Shown: positions 28,329 through 37,934, counted from the first letter of the stretch. The stretch is DNA of 64,000 nt from Methanobrevibacter sp. (GCF_017427765.1 NZ_JAFRSC010000033.1:62001-126000); one strand, 5' to 3'. A program made the numbers and translations. The notes: generated from the letters alone by a model not told the origin.

Positions 28329-29054
28329 ATGAATAGCGTTGCATTAGCAGAAATGTTAAGACATGAATGGGGCGTTGAAAGCTTTACTTCAATAAATATA
28401 CGCTCTTTAGTCTATAATAACATAAGGAATTTAACAGTACTTTGGTTTCCAATGAAAACCAACATTAGTGGATGTTGCTCAAAAACAAAAGACGACAAAG
28501 TGATATTCATCAATACCAATCATACCATTGGAAGGCAAAACTTCACACTTGCCCATGAATTATACCACTTGCTTTATGAGGATATTGAAGCCTTTATCGT
28601 TTGTGGGATTAACAATAATAGCCAAACTGAAATAAATGCAGATAACTTCGCATCAACATTATTGATGCCGGATAGTGCCTTATACTGGTTTAAAAATAAA
28701 AACCAAATTGAAGACTGGACACTTGAAGACGTAATTAAATGTGAACAACATTATCAGGTCAGCCGTTCTACCATGCTTGTACGTCTTAAAAAAATGAATT
28801 GGATTAGTCAAAATCAATTTGATGAATATGGAGTCAATATAATACGTGAAGCTGACAGATTAGGTTACGATACTAGCCTTTACAAACCATCTCCAGAAAA
28901 TCAGAAATATTCCTCAATAGGCGAGTTAATACGCTTAACCGAAAAGGCATATGAAAATGAAAAGATAACTGGTGGAAAAAGAAGGGAAATATTATTAAGG
29001 AGTTTTAGAAATGACATCATTCATAACTCAAATGAGGTGAATGACCTTGAATAA
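28329..29054 (+). CDS. ImmA/IrrE family zinc metallopeptidase
   Basis: 241 residues with the HExxH motif in FTLAHELYHLLYE near residue 78 and a downstream glutamate/asparagine pair in EINADNFASTLLMP, the usual third ligand region of COG2856 peptidases. An N-terminal helical part and a C-terminal helical region surround the catalytic core. Xre-COG2856 pairs have been proposed as toxin-antitoxin-like modules and can act in mobile-element induction and phage defence. The gene overlaps the PIN gene by 14 bases, so all three are one operon. Confidence 0.88.
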   Translation: MNSVALAEMLRHEWGVESFTSINIRSLVYNNIRNLTVLWFPMKTNISGCCSKTKDDKVIFINTNHTIGRQNFTLAHELYHLLYEDIEAFIVCGINNNSQTEINADNFASTLLMPDSALYWFKNKNQIEDWTLEDVIKCEQHYQVSRSTMLVRLKKMNWISQNQFDEYGVNIIREADRLGYDTSLYKPSPENQKYSSIGELIRLTEKAYENEKITGGKRREILLRSFRNDIIHNSNEVNDLE

Positions 29055-29607
29055 ACCGGTTTTCTATGATACTGACTGTTTAGAATGTTTTTTATTTGTA
29101 GACGCAGGACATATTTTAGAAAAGTTATTCTCTAAAATCGTCATTCCAGAACAAGTGTATACTGAACTAATGGATGATAACACTCCACCCATTGTAAAAA
29201 CAAATTTTAAAAAATTAAAAGAGGGATTTATAGAAACAAGAGAAATACCTTTCACATCTCAAGAATACAGTACTTATAAGTTAATTGAAGGTGGGTTTTG
29301 GAGTCAAACTGGTAAAGTTTGCGGAAAGGGTGAATCAGCAGCAATGGCATTGGCTCACCTGAATAATGGAATAGTAGCAAGCAACAATTTAAGTGATGTG
29401 GAAGAATATATTGAAATCTTAGATATAGAACTCATAACAAGTTCAATGATTTTATCCAAAGCATTTGAAAAGGACCTTGTCAGTGAAAATACTGCAAATG
29501 GATTATGGAAAGAAATGATTAACGAAGGTATTGATTTACCTAAAAATTCTTTTAAGGAATATTATGATGAACTTTACGAAAGCGATTGTGAAAGATTTTT
29601 AAGGTGA
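29041..29607 (+). CDS. PIN-domain-like protein, probable RNase toxin
   Basis: 188 residues. PIN-type acidic residues occur in order: VFYDTDCLECFL near residue 10, IPEQVYTELMDD near 40, GKGESAAMALAH near 100 and SNNLSDVEEYIE near 120. They would form the Mg-dependent RNase site. It overlaps the ImmA/IrrE gene and precedes an HNH nuclease by three bases. In other systems a PIN toxin next to an XRE/peptidase pair forms a three-component module. Activity is inferred from motif order only. Confidence 0.75.
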   Translation: MTLNKPVFYDTDCLECFLFVDAGHILEKLFSKIVIPEQVYTELMDDNTPPIVKTNFKKLKEGFIETREIPFTSQEYSTYKLIEGGFWSQTGKVCGKGESAAMALAHLNNGIVASNNLSDVEEYIEILDIELITSSMILSKAFEKDLVSENTANGLWKEMINEGIDLPKNSFKEYYDELYESDCERFLR

Positions 29608-29610
29608 ACG

Positions 29611-30558
29611 ATGAAGAAATGCATAATTTGTAATACTGAAAAAGAAGACGATGAGTTTAATATTGAACATGTTATTCCTGAATCTGCAGGGGGTTCTTTT
29701 GAGATTGATACTGTTTGTGAGAAGTGCAATAGTTTATTCGGAAGCACGATTGATAATAATTTTTTAGATAATTTTTTTGTTAAAGTGTATTTGTCTAAGT
29801 TTGATATTAAAAATAAAAAGGGTAAACTTCCAAAATTATGGCCTAAATTACCTACAAGAAAAAATCCTAAAATTAAAGGTATCCCACAATATAATCCATA
29901 TAATAATCAATTTCAAGGTTGGAAATATAATAGTGCCATAATTGATTTAAATGGAAGTAAACATTTAGTATTTGATTCTGAAGATGAAATTGATGATGTT
30001 TTACGTGACTTTTCAGATACTGAATTGGATAAGGATGAAATTAGAGAAAAATTTTACAATGGAGATTATTTAGAAGAACATCAAGAATTACCAATAAATT
30101 GGATTATTAAGTTAGATGATTTATTTTTCGAAGCAATTAAAATAGCTTATGAGTTTGCATCATATGTAATTGGTGATGATTATTTGGATGATTCATTTGC
30201 AGTTGAGTTTAGGGACATATTATTAAATTCTTCAAAGTACAATATGGAGGATATAGAAAAATACTTTTTCAATTTTGACTGTGAAGAGTCTCCTTTTGAT
30301 GGAACACTTCATAGTATTTTTTTAATGAGGGTTGATGAATCTCTAGTTGTATCTATTAGTTTATTTAATTGTTTTGTATTTTCTATTGAAGTTTCTAAAA
30401 ATTTAAATTTAGTTTCAGATAATCTATTTGGTTATTTTTTATTAAATAATCTTGATGGTTCAATTTCAGAGTATAATGTTACAAAGGATAGTTTAAAAAT
30501 AGTTGAGTTATATAATCGGTTAAAATCTAAGGAAAATATTAATATGGACATGATGTGA
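29611..30558 (+). CDS. HNH endonuclease domain protein
   Basis: 315 residues. The HNH domain is at the N-terminus: CIICNTEKEDDEFNIEHVIPESAGGSF... then CEKCNSLFGSTID, giving two CxxC zinc pairs and the EHVIPE histidine. The remaining 250 residues are acidic, mostly helical and not recognised. It starts three bases after the PIN gene and is the fourth gene of the operon. Possible roles are a defence nuclease or a homing-type nuclease; the operon context favours defence. Confidence 0.8.
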   Translation: MKKCIICNTEKEDDEFNIEHVIPESAGGSFEIDTVCEKCNSLFGSTIDNNFLDNFFVKVYLSKFDIKNKKGKLPKLWPKLPTRKNPKIKGIPQYNPYNNQFQGWKYNSAIIDLNGSKHLVFDSEDEIDDVLRDFSDTELDKDEIREKFYNGDYLEEHQELPINWIIKLDDLFFEAIKIAYEFASYVIGDDYLDDSFAVEFRDILLNSSKYNMEDIEKYFFNFDCEESPFDGTLHSIFLMRVDESLVVSISLFNCFVFSIEVSKNLNLVSDNLFGYFLLNNLDGSISEYNVTKDSLKIVELYNRLKSKENINMDMM

Positions 30559-30669
30559 GTGAAACTCTATCATTTAAGTCGATTTGATTGTGAAATATTT
30601 GAGAGTTCAATTTATAAAATTTATGATAAAGAATTCAGTAGTATTGTAACATATGGCTCGGTTATGTGA
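30559..30669 (+). pseudogene. Possible nucleotidyltransferase N-terminal fragment
   Basis: GTG at 30559 opens 36 codons ending YDKEFSSIVTYGSVM, which resembles the start of a MNT-type nucleotidyltransferase before its GS(x)DxD motif. The frame stops exactly there. It is likely the remainder of a deleted gene; the match is short and weak. Confidence 0.3.
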
Positions 30670-30957
30670 AAAATAACAGTTTAGATAATAATATTATTTC
30701 GACATGTTTTCGTCGGCTAGGATCTATTGCTTGTCCAAACCAAAAGAAGAATAAGAAAGTTGACCATTACCCGAAGATATGTGTGCTATGAGATAGTCAT
30801 GAGCTGAAGCATTCATTAAAACAATGGAAGAATTCATGTATTTACAGAAAAATCAACATTTGAACTAGTTGATTCCACAATTAAGCAAGTTAAACATTCA
30901 AATTCAAAGAAAACTAGTATTTATTTAAGTTATATCATGATGCAGTGAGGGATAAAA
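30670..30957. other. Intergenic region with short broken frames
   Basis: Nearly 290 bases with less extreme AT content than other island gaps. Short open stretches are interrupted by stops in every frame, which suggests decayed coding sequence, but no protein family is recognisable. GAGGG before the TTG at 30958 is the ribosome binding site of the helicase gene. Confidence 0.4.
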
Positions 30958-32817
30958 TTGATTGAGGATTATATAAAACATTTATTAAGTTTGATTAATC
31001 GTGAACGTGATCATGAAAGAGAAGTGATGTTAAAAGAAATCAGAGATTTAACTGCTGATGAACGTGAAAGAAAAGGGAGAGCGGTCAATAATTTGAGTGG
31101 TAAATTTATAAAAAAAGAATTAAACAAATATATTGTAAAATTTTCAAGATTAAAAAATATTAAAACTGAAATAAAAGTAGGAGATTTAGTTATAATTAGT
31201 AAAGATAATCCTCTAAGAAGTGAATTAACAGGCACTGTCATAGAAAAAAAATTAAAATCAATATCTGTTGCTTTTGATAGAGAAATTCCTGATGCGGTTT
31301 TTAATTCAGAAATCAGAATGGATTTATCTGTAAACGATGTTACATTTGCTAGGATGAAAAAGAATTTAAAGAACTTAAATGAACATGGAAAATTTGTAAT
31401 TAAATTAATTTGTCAAAATATTAGATTCGGACATTCTAAAAAAGATGTTGACTTAAATTATAGAGATGCCCGCTTAAACGATTATCAAAAAGAAGCTATT
31501 AATCAATCATTATATACTAAGGACTTCTTTTTAATTCATGGTCCTTTTGGAACTGGTAAAACGGATACCTTAATTGAATTGATTTATCAAGAAGTAAAAA
31601 AGGGTAATAAAGTTCTTGCCGCTGCTGAAAGTAATATTGCGGTTGATAATATTGTTGAAAGATTAGCAAAGGTGAGTGGTTTAGATATTACTCGTCTGGG
31701 CCATCCTCAAAAAGTTTCTAAAGATATAAAGAGTCAAACGATAGTGTGTAAATTGGAAAAACATGAGCTATATTCTAAAATTGAAAGAATAAATAAAGAT
31801 GTGGACAGATTATCTAAAGAATTGGATGAAATTAAATTCAAATCTAAATCTAAAAGTAGAAAACCTTTTTTAATAAATGAAATTAGAAGAAATAAGAAAA
31901 TTATTCGTAATACTGAAAAAATAATCATGGAAGATATTATTAATGAAAGTCAAGTTATTTTAACAACCAACTCTTCAGCAGCACGTGATGAACTTTCAAA
32001 TATTGAATTTGATGTTGCTATAATTGATGAAGCGTCTCAAACTACAATTCCAAGTATTTTGATTCCAATTGCAAAAGCAAAACGATTTATATTGGCGGGT
32101 GATCATAAACAACTTCCGCCTGTTGTATCAAGTGATTCAGCTAAGGAATTGGAAGAAACTTTGTTTGAAAAATTTATTGAAAAATATCCTAGTAAAAAAC
32201 AGCTGTTGAATGTTCAATATAGGATGAATGAGAAATTAATGAAGTTTCCCAACTTGGAATTTTATAATGGTGAATTAATTTGTTATGAAAAAGTTAAAGA
32301 TAGTTCGATTGATATTGTTCGTGAAGATTTGGATATTGATAGTCCGTTAGTTTTCATTGATACTTCAAATCATCCAAAACGTCAAGAAACCAGATTAAAA
32401 TATTCAAAATCTTATGTTAATATGTTAGAAGCTAAATTGGCTTTAAAAATTGTTAATGATTATTTGGATTTAGGATTTGATGAGGAAGATATTGGAGTAA
32501 TTAGTCCATATTCTGACCAGGTTAATATTATTAGTAATGAAACGGATGTTGAAGTAAAAACAGTTGACGGATTTCAAGGAGGAGAAAAAGAAATAATTAT
32601 TATTTCTACTGTTCGAAGTAATGAAAAGGGAAAACTCGGCTTTTTAGAAGATTTAAGAAGATTGAATGTATCTATTACTCGTGCAATGAAAAAATTGATA
32701 ATTATTGGGGACATCGAAACATTAAATCATAATGATACTTATAAAAGATTAATTGAAGATTGCAGGTCAGAAAACACTGTCATTGAATTTAAAAGTGAAA
32801 TGGAAGAATTAGAATAG
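30958..32817 (+). CDS. Superfamily 1 helicase (UPF1/IGHMBP2/DNA2-like)
   Basis: 619 residues from a TTG start, seven bases after GAGGG. Motif I is GPFGTGKT (195-202), motif II is IIDEASQ, motif III GDHKQLPP, motif V/VI regions are VDGFQGGEKEIIIIS and RLNVSITRAMKKLIIIGD. The first 180 residues hold an OB-like/stalk region as in IGHMBP2 relatives. A coiled insert lies between motifs I and II (about 265-325). Helicases of this group recur in defence islands. It lies 400 bases after the HNH gene and may be a separate transcript. Confidence 0.88.
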   Translation: MIEDYIKHLLSLINRERDHEREVMLKEIRDLTADERERKGRAVNNLSGKFIKKELNKYIVKFSRLKNIKTEIKVGDLVIISKDNPLRSELTGTVIEKKLKSISVAFDREIPDAVFNSEIRMDLSVNDVTFARMKKNLKNLNEHGKFVIKLICQNIRFGHSKKDVDLNYRDARLNDYQKEAINQSLYTKDFFLIHGPFGTGKTDTLIELIYQEVKKGNKVLAAAESNIAVDNIVERLAKVSGLDITRLGHPQKVSKDIKSQTIVCKLEKHELYSKIERINKDVDRLSKELDEIKFKSKSKSRKPFLINEIRRNKKIIRNTEKIIMEDIINESQVILTTNSSAARDELSNIEFDVAIIDEASQTTIPSILIPIAKAKRFILAGDHKQLPPVVSSDSAKELEETLFEKFIEKYPSKKQLLNVQYRMNEKLMKFPNLEFYNGELICYEKVKDSSIDIVREDLDIDSPLVFIDTSNHPKRQETRLKYSKSYVNMLEAKLALKIVNDYLDLGFDEEDIGVISPYSDQVNIISNETDVEVKTVDGFQGGEKEIIIISTVRSNEKGKLGFLEDLRRLNVSITRAMKKLIIIGDIETLNHNDTYKRLIEDCRSENTVIEFKSEMEELE

Positions 32818-33436
32818 AGTTGATGAATTGGTGTAAATATAAATACAAATTATATTGTTTTATTCATAGATTAGTTGGCTCTTTTAGAATATTAAAACTA
32901 ATGGTAGCTAGGGGATAATGTTGAAATTCAATTATGGCAAGTCAGATTTTTAGCTTGATTTCTAATATCTACTTTTTGAAAATTTCAATTTTTTGTATCA
33001 TAAGATGATGAAATCTTGAATCAAATGGGATGTATTGGTGGTAAATTCATGAAAAACATGATTCAGGTTTCACAACATGGGTATTGATAACTAGATAATT
33101 TAAAGGTTATATCCACATTTGGGATTCATATGACTTTGAATATGAATATAAAAATTAAATTAGTTATATTATAAATATTACAGTATGTATTATATTCAAT
33201 ATATGATATGTATGATTATACAGTATGGGTTATAAAAATAGATTATTAGTTGTTATTTATAACTTATATAAAATATTATTCAGTATTGATACTTTAAATC
33301 CGTGTGAAAACAATGTTGATATGTCTAGATAAGCTTTTATATGCATTTGTTAGATGGAATTTTTTGGATATGGAACAAATAGAACCGGGTTCGAGAAAAT
33401 CTGGGCATTGAAATTGAAAATATGATCAAATTAATT
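32818..33436. other. 619-base intergenic region
   Basis: AT-rich, with no convincing gene on either strand. A short imperfect direct repeat (ACAGTATGTATTATA near 33180 and ACAGTATGGGTTATA near 33220) is visible. A tRNA-like GGGTTCGAG near 33387 has no matching stem and is not a tRNA. Confidence 0.45.
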
Positions 33437-33751
33437 TTAGCCTTTTAGTAATTTTCTTCTGCCGTGCCATATTAATTGCTGTTGTCTTTTTCTTAATTGT
33501 TTATACTCTTCATACATTTGCGCTGTAACGTATCCATGTAGTCTTCGATACTCATCTATTCTGACAATTCTTGCCTGAACAATAGCTGCTTCTCCTTCAT
33601 GCCAGCAGTAATATGGATGGTGGCAGGGAACATCATTTTTAAAAGTCAATCCTGTTTTGCAGTTGTTGCAGTAATCCACAAACCACAATTCATTTTTCCT
33701 TTCTATTTTTTCCTGTTTAGCTTTGATTATTTGCTGTTTTATGGATTTCAT
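33437..33751 (-). CDS. Small zinc-binding protein of the integrated element
   Basis: 104 residues from ATG 33751. A frame extension to TTG 33805 is open but runs through the GAAGACTTTTC repeat, so the shorter start is preferred. Cysteine/histidine ligands are visible in DYCNNCKTG and CHHPYYCWHEG, suggesting one zinc site. The C-terminal half is highly basic and helical (YKQLRKRQQQLIWHGRRKLL), compatible with nucleic-acid binding. No family is recognised. It lies next to a plasmid-type replication gene and inverted repeats. Confidence 0.6.
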   Translation of the reverse strand: MKSIKQQIIKAKQEKIERKNELWFVDYCNNCKTGLTFKNDVPCHHPYYCWHEGEAAIVQARIVRIDEYRRLHGYVTAQMYEEYKQLRKRQQQLIWHGRRKLLKG

Positions 33752-33770
33752 AATAGATTTGATTTGTAAA

Positions 33771-34042
33771 GACCATGAAGACTTTTCACGAAGTCTTTTC
33801 AACAAGGGGTTTTAAGTCTTTAATGTTCTAAATTATAGTTATTATGATATTTTCAATTTGAAAAGACTATTTTTCTAAAGACGTGGGACAATATTTAAAC
33901 TTCATCACATATCTTCAAAATGATAGTTTTTTCAAATAATAAAGCACCACAAAACCAATAGATATTGTTTCAATTAACTCAAAAACGATTTTAAACCATT
34001 TTGTGAAAAGACTTTTCAGAAAGTCTTTTCAGGTCTTCATGG
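33771..34042. repeat. Inverted ACCATGAAGAC / AAGTCTTTTC repeats
   Basis: ACCATGAAGAC occurs at 33772-33782 and inverted at 34032-34042. Each copy is followed inward by AAGTCTTTTC/GAAAAGACTT palindromic elements (33778-33800 and 34004-34031), and a further GAAAAGACT lies near 33859. The block flanks the gap between the zinc-binding protein gene and the replication-type ATPase. This is the sort of structure found at plasmid origins or autoregulatory operators. Confidence 0.55.
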
Positions 34043-34046
34043 TTTT

Positions 34047-35728
34047 TTAAAGCCACGGTGGCTTTTTCACTTCATCATCAAAGTTCATAATGCTTAAATT
34101 TTCTACAAATTTATCTTCCATCATAATGTCTACAACCCATTCTCCAACCTCACGGCAGATGATTTGATGTACGGTATCGTCAATGTGCTTTAAATCATCA
34201 TTGATGTATGAAACTTCACTTTTTGTCAAGTCATATACATTGGATTTGCCGGATTGATCAGTTACCTGAAGAAATCCCTTGTTTGCCAATTCATATATGT
34301 ATTTCTTCACAGAATCTTTGCTCAATCCAAGATTTTGGAGTGAGAAGTACTGGTTGGTTGTAATTCCTAGGCTCAATACTTCCGAATCATCCTGCTCCAT
34401 CCAGTCATTGATATTGTTTCTGATGTCATTTAAAACTTCAACCGCTTTAGGCGCCAGGTTTGCAGATATGCTTTCCCTGTATGGCTTTAATAAGCTCATG
34501 AATTGCTGCACGTCTGCAATATTGGTAAGGATTACCCTTTCACCGTCAATGTCATGGATTTCATGGTTATAGTAATTCAGGGCTGTTATTGTTTTCAATA
34601 TGCCGTTGAACTTATCAAAATCTCTTTTATAGAAATTTGAGTTTTTCAAAAAGTTAATGACAAAGTAAACATAGGGATTTATTATTACAATGTCCTTAAA
34701 CACTTCATTAAGGTGCAGCAGCATATATGGCACAAGTTCGGCGTCACTTTCATATTGTTTCAAGATCTTGTAGCTTTTGCCATGCTTGAATTCCAATGCA
34801 GTGTTTCTGAGATTGAATATTTCCTTGTTGTCCATTCTTGGAGTTATGAATATGCTTCTGCTCATTTCCTGCTCGTCGAAATTGTGGTTGGGTATTGTAG
34901 TGTATGTCAGGCAGGGTCTGCCCTTAAGTTTCAAATCCCTTACATCCCATCCTCCTTCACCGTCCGGAATGCTCAACGGCTTGTTTAGAAATCCGTCGGA
35001 TTGCAGTTCCTTCATGAGGTTTTTGGACTCTTCCATAAAGTCATGGTCATTGATTCCGCCCATGTCACCATAGTTGACAATCTTGCCGTCATAGAAATAC
35101 TCATCTTTTTTTGCACGATTGAACAGTGCTGCTTCAGTGATTTTCTTTTCATTGACAATGTATTGTTTTGGAATCAGTTTCAGAGCAGTTTCCTGTATGT
35201 GGGATTTTCCGCTGCTTGCTTCACCGAGACATATTACGGATACTGGACTTCCCAAAACAACCTGTCCTGCATAACAGTAAATGCATACAATATGTTGTTT
35301 CGCTCGCCTGCAGTAAACCATTCAACAATACTGCCAATATAAATCAAAGGATAATCCAATGATTGCAGTTTGGTGATAGCTTCCTTTAATTTAACAGTAT
35401 CCTTTTCCTGCTCGGCTTGCTTTTTGTCAGCTATTTCCTGTTCAATGATTAATAGTTCATTTTCATAGTGAAGCTGCAGGAGCTGTTTGAGTTCTGTGAA
35501 CTTGTTGTTGAAGATGTTTGGTTTCATATCACCTTTTGGATTTATAATCTGTTTGAACTGTCTTGCGACATTACTCCTGGAAGATAATGTAGCTGGAGAT
35601 CTGTTTTCATATTCTCCAATCTTATTGCCGTACTTGTTTTTGAATACATAGGTAACCTTATCTATGTTCTTTTTGTTGATGATAAGTGTTATTGTATCCT
35701 TTGTTGGTAATTCCGCTATATTTGTCAT
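34047..35728 (-). pseudogene. Plasmid/virus-type replication ATPase, frameshifted
   Basis: Two frames make one protein. The upstream frame (from ATG 35728) ends with EWFTAGERNNILYAFTV and then runs into noise. The downstream frame becomes meaningful at AGQVVLGSPVSVICLGEASSGKS, where Walker A is GEASSGKS. The switch is near 35266-35290 and needs a -1 shift. No slippery heptamer is seen there, so mutation is more likely than programmed frameshifting. Intact, the protein would be about 555 residues: a helical N-terminal part, an AAA-type ATPase core and a winged-helix C-terminus (LSKDSVKKYIYELANKGFLQV). It resembles replication helicases of archaeal elements. Confidence 0.7.
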
Positions 35729-35831
35729 ATCTATTCCCTAATTCTTCAAGTCTATCTAAAATTTCCCACATTCTATCCCACAGGTCCTTTGGCACATAAA
35801 CATATGATGCTCCATCAATTTCTTCTTCTAA
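35658..35831 (-). CDS. 57-residue hypothetical protein of the integrated element
   Basis: Start at ATG 35831 after AGGAG with an eight-base spacer; the longer frame to 35861 would include that site. The protein is acidic at the start (MLEEEIDGASYVYVP) with an amphipathic helix DLWDRMWEILDRLEELG. It overlaps the start of the replication-type gene by 71 bases in another frame. No family is recognised; it could be a small replication accessory or regulator. Confidence 0.5.
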   Translation of the reverse strand, partial: LEEEIDGASYVYVPKDLWDRMWEILDRLEELGNRYDKYSGITNKGYNNTYHQQKEHR

Positions 35832-36622
35832 CATGATTTTTTCTCCTATTTTTCCCATCATTTGGAGTTATACAATCAACAGTCTAAGTCGCTCTTTCCA
35901 GAAGTCTTTGAAAAATAAAAATAGTATTGGAGAAAAATTAGTATTTCCACCCTTTATCGAATATTTAGAATAAGATAAGCTTTGTTTTTTTGGATTTGAA
36001 AATCTTTATATATTTCTTAAAATAAACTAGATATTGGGTTAAGTTTTGGAAAATATTAATTTTTAACAAAGTTTGCTGGCTCTGTTTAACTATTTCTATT
36101 TTTCTTGACTTGCCTTAGGATTATATTAAAAAATAATATTTATAAGCTCGTTATTCATAATAAAATTATTTTTTTATAATCCTTTTTTATGATCTATTTT
36201 TTCTTGTTACTTTTTTGATATTTTACCTCTTTTAATTGATTTTCAGACCTCACCAAAAAAAGTTGTTTTACCGTGAAAAGTTGATTTCACTTCATAGAAT
36301 TGCTTTCAATGGTGGAGGCTAGTTGATAGTTTGTCAATTTGGATATATAAACATTTCTATTAGTATTTGTTGTTAAACTGTTCATTTTTTTGAAAAAAAA
36401 TTGTGTCCATAAGCCTTGTATTTTTGGAAATTTTGCTAAACATTAAAACATAAATTGTCTATAAAAAAAGTCAAATGTATAAATCGGAAATGCCTAAGTA
36501 AGCATTAAATTAATGTTTCAGGCCTAATAGAGCTTTATTATCCTTTTTATTATATTGTTTATATAAATGAAATAATAATGCCAACAAAGGCCTTCCAAAA
36601 ATTTTATCATTATCAAAAAATA

Positions 36623-36686
36623 AATTTTTTAGTAGAGTTTTAGTGGTTCGAATCGATAAGTATCGGAACTTTTTTATAAGTTTTAT
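36623..36686. repeat. Dispersed 60-bp repeat, site 2
   Basis: Shares about 60 bases with 39132-39195 in the same orientation, including AGAGTTT-AGTGGTT and the block TAAGTATCGGAACTTTTTTA. Together the two sites flank the ATPase and two small genes (36747-38617) as direct repeats. A shorter inverted relative is at 20421-20460. Confidence 0.65.
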
Positions 36687-36701
36687 ACGAATTGTTCGTA
36701 T
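36685..36701. promoter_or_regulatory. ATACGAA/TTCGTAT inverted repeat
   Basis: Perfect 7-bp arms around TTG. It is the most symmetrical of the CGAA-nnn-TTCG elements in the window, the others being upstream of fprA and msvR. It could be an MsvR-type site, though no obvious promoter target follows. Confidence 0.4.
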
Positions 36702-36746
36702 TCATTGATAATATTTTAATTGTTTTCCGTGTTCCAATTAAATTAA

Positions 36747-37934
36747 TTATAATGGATAGCACCCATTTGTTTCAAATTTGATTTTCAACCAAAATTGTAG
36801 CATTTTATCTGCCAAAACAAATTTTTTATCCTGTGAAAATTCAATTATCCCTTGATTTGAAAGGGAATCAATGAATCTTGTAACACTTGATTTGGAATAT
36901 CCTAATTGTTTATCTAAAGTTGCCCTTGTCGCCCCTTCATGTTCCAATAGATAAATGATAAAGTCTTTTTCCCCCTGAGATAATCTTCCCCAGATATAAA
37001 TCCACATTATAGCTACTTGATCTATATTTAATAGAAGCGTTTCTTTTATAATATCTTCGTCACAAACTGTATTATTTGGCAAAATTGATGATAAGCTATT
37101 GATATATAATGGTATTCCTCGTGTACAATTATAAAATCTCTCAAATCCTTCATCTGTGAATTTTAAATTATTTGATTTTTCATCAATATATCTTTTTGTT
37201 TCATCAGATGTAAACGGTTCTATGTTTATTTGTATCAATCTTCCGCCGAATGCCCCTTCCTGACCATTTATCATGTTTATTATGTCAGCGGTTTTTGAAA
37301 CGGAACCTGTGAAAACATATCCGACATTGAATTGTTTTTGTGTGAAACTTCTAATTAACCAAAAGAAGGCTTCAGGGTCTTCAACATTTTTAAGCAATTG
37401 GAATTCGTCAATGACAATTATGAATCCATTTATTTCATTTGATGAGTCAACAATCTTTTGAGGCAATTCCATTGTGAATTTTGATAATTTATCATAATTA
37501 TCTGAAATTACTGGAATTGGAATATCAAATACATTTACATTGTCTGAAAAGTCATAATTTTTCAGCTCTAACTTTTTAATAGATGATGTAATTTTATTTA
37601 TCCATTTTTTGTAGGATTTTTTATTTTGTGAAATTGTACCATCAATTGCATTTAGAAGTGCTTTTAAAACTTCTTCTTCTGTTAGCTTTCCTTTTTGCCT
37701 TCCCATGATTTCTGATAGATCAATGAAGGTGGTTAAAATATCATTATTTTGATCATTTAATACTTTTCTAAGCAGGAATGTTTTACCGACACCTCGATAT
37801 CCTGTTATTAACAGTTGCGGCGGAATATCAAATTTCACTGTGGATAATTGTGTGTTAATCATGTTAATGTCTTTTATCCTGTTAAAAAAGTATTTGTCAA
37901 TATCTTTTGGCATTGAAATAGGCATTATTTTCAT
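36747..37934 (-). CDS. AAA-type ATPase with C-terminal winged helix
   Basis: 395 residues. Walker A GYRGVGKT (45-52), Walker B FIIVIDEFQLL near 175, sensor-like YVFTGSVSKTADI, then a C-terminal winged-helix domain (LLEHEGATRATLDKQLGYSKSSVTRFIDSL) of MarR-like type. It belongs to the broad STAND/archaeal-ATPase group of unknown role common in methanogens. The winged helix and the palindromic duplication upstream suggest DNA binding and autoregulation. Confidence 0.85.
   Translation of the reverse strand: MKIMPISMPKDIDKYFFNRIKDINMINTQLSTVKFDIPPQLLITGYRGVGKTFLLRKVLNDQNNDILTTFIDLSEIMGRQKGKLTEEEVLKALLNAIDGTISQNKKSYKKWINKITSSIKKLELKNYDFSDNVNVFDIPIPVISDNYDKLSKFTMELPQKIVDSSNEINGFIIVIDEFQLLKNVEDPEAFFWLIRSFTQKQFNVGYVFTGSVSKTADIINMINGQEGAFGGRLIQINIEPFTSDETKRYIDEKSNNLKFTDEGFERFYNCTRGIPLYINSLSSILPNNTVCDEDIIKETLLLNIDQVAIMWIYIWGRLSQGEKDFIIYLLEHEGATRATLDKQLGYSKSSVTRFIDSLSNQGIIEFSQDKKFVLADKMLQFWLKIKFETNGCYPL

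Larger units (their letters stand above)
35832..36746. other. 915-base intergenic region of the island
   Basis: Mostly AT-rich DNA with no supported gene. It holds a weak periodic series TTGTTTTAC / TTGATTTCAC / TTGCTTTCAA near 36265-36315, one copy of the dispersed repeat (36623-36686) and a perfect ATACGAA-TTG-TTCGTAT inverted repeat (36685-36701) similar to the elements upstream of fprA and msvR. No gene start on the plus strand is obvious downstream of these sites. Confidence 0.5.

Noticed and set aside
30670..30957. Additional gene between the HNH and helicase genes
   Set aside because: All frames are broken by stops and no motif is recognisable in the remaining pieces.
33380..33410. 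tRNA-like GGGTTCGAG in a gap of the island
   Set aside because: No T-stem partner, acceptor stem or anticodon arm can be drawn around it, so it is not a tRNA and is too short to call a tRNA-derived attachment site.
35234..35321. Programmed -1 frameshift in the replication-type ATPase
   Set aside because: No X-XXY-YYZ slippery heptamer or clear downstream structure is seen at the switch point; a simple one-base mutation explains the two frames.
36640..36660. GGTTCGAATC resembling a tRNA T-loop
   Set aside because: The same position in the related repeat at 39160 reads GGTTGAAAAG, and there are no pairing arms. It is part of the dispersed repeat.
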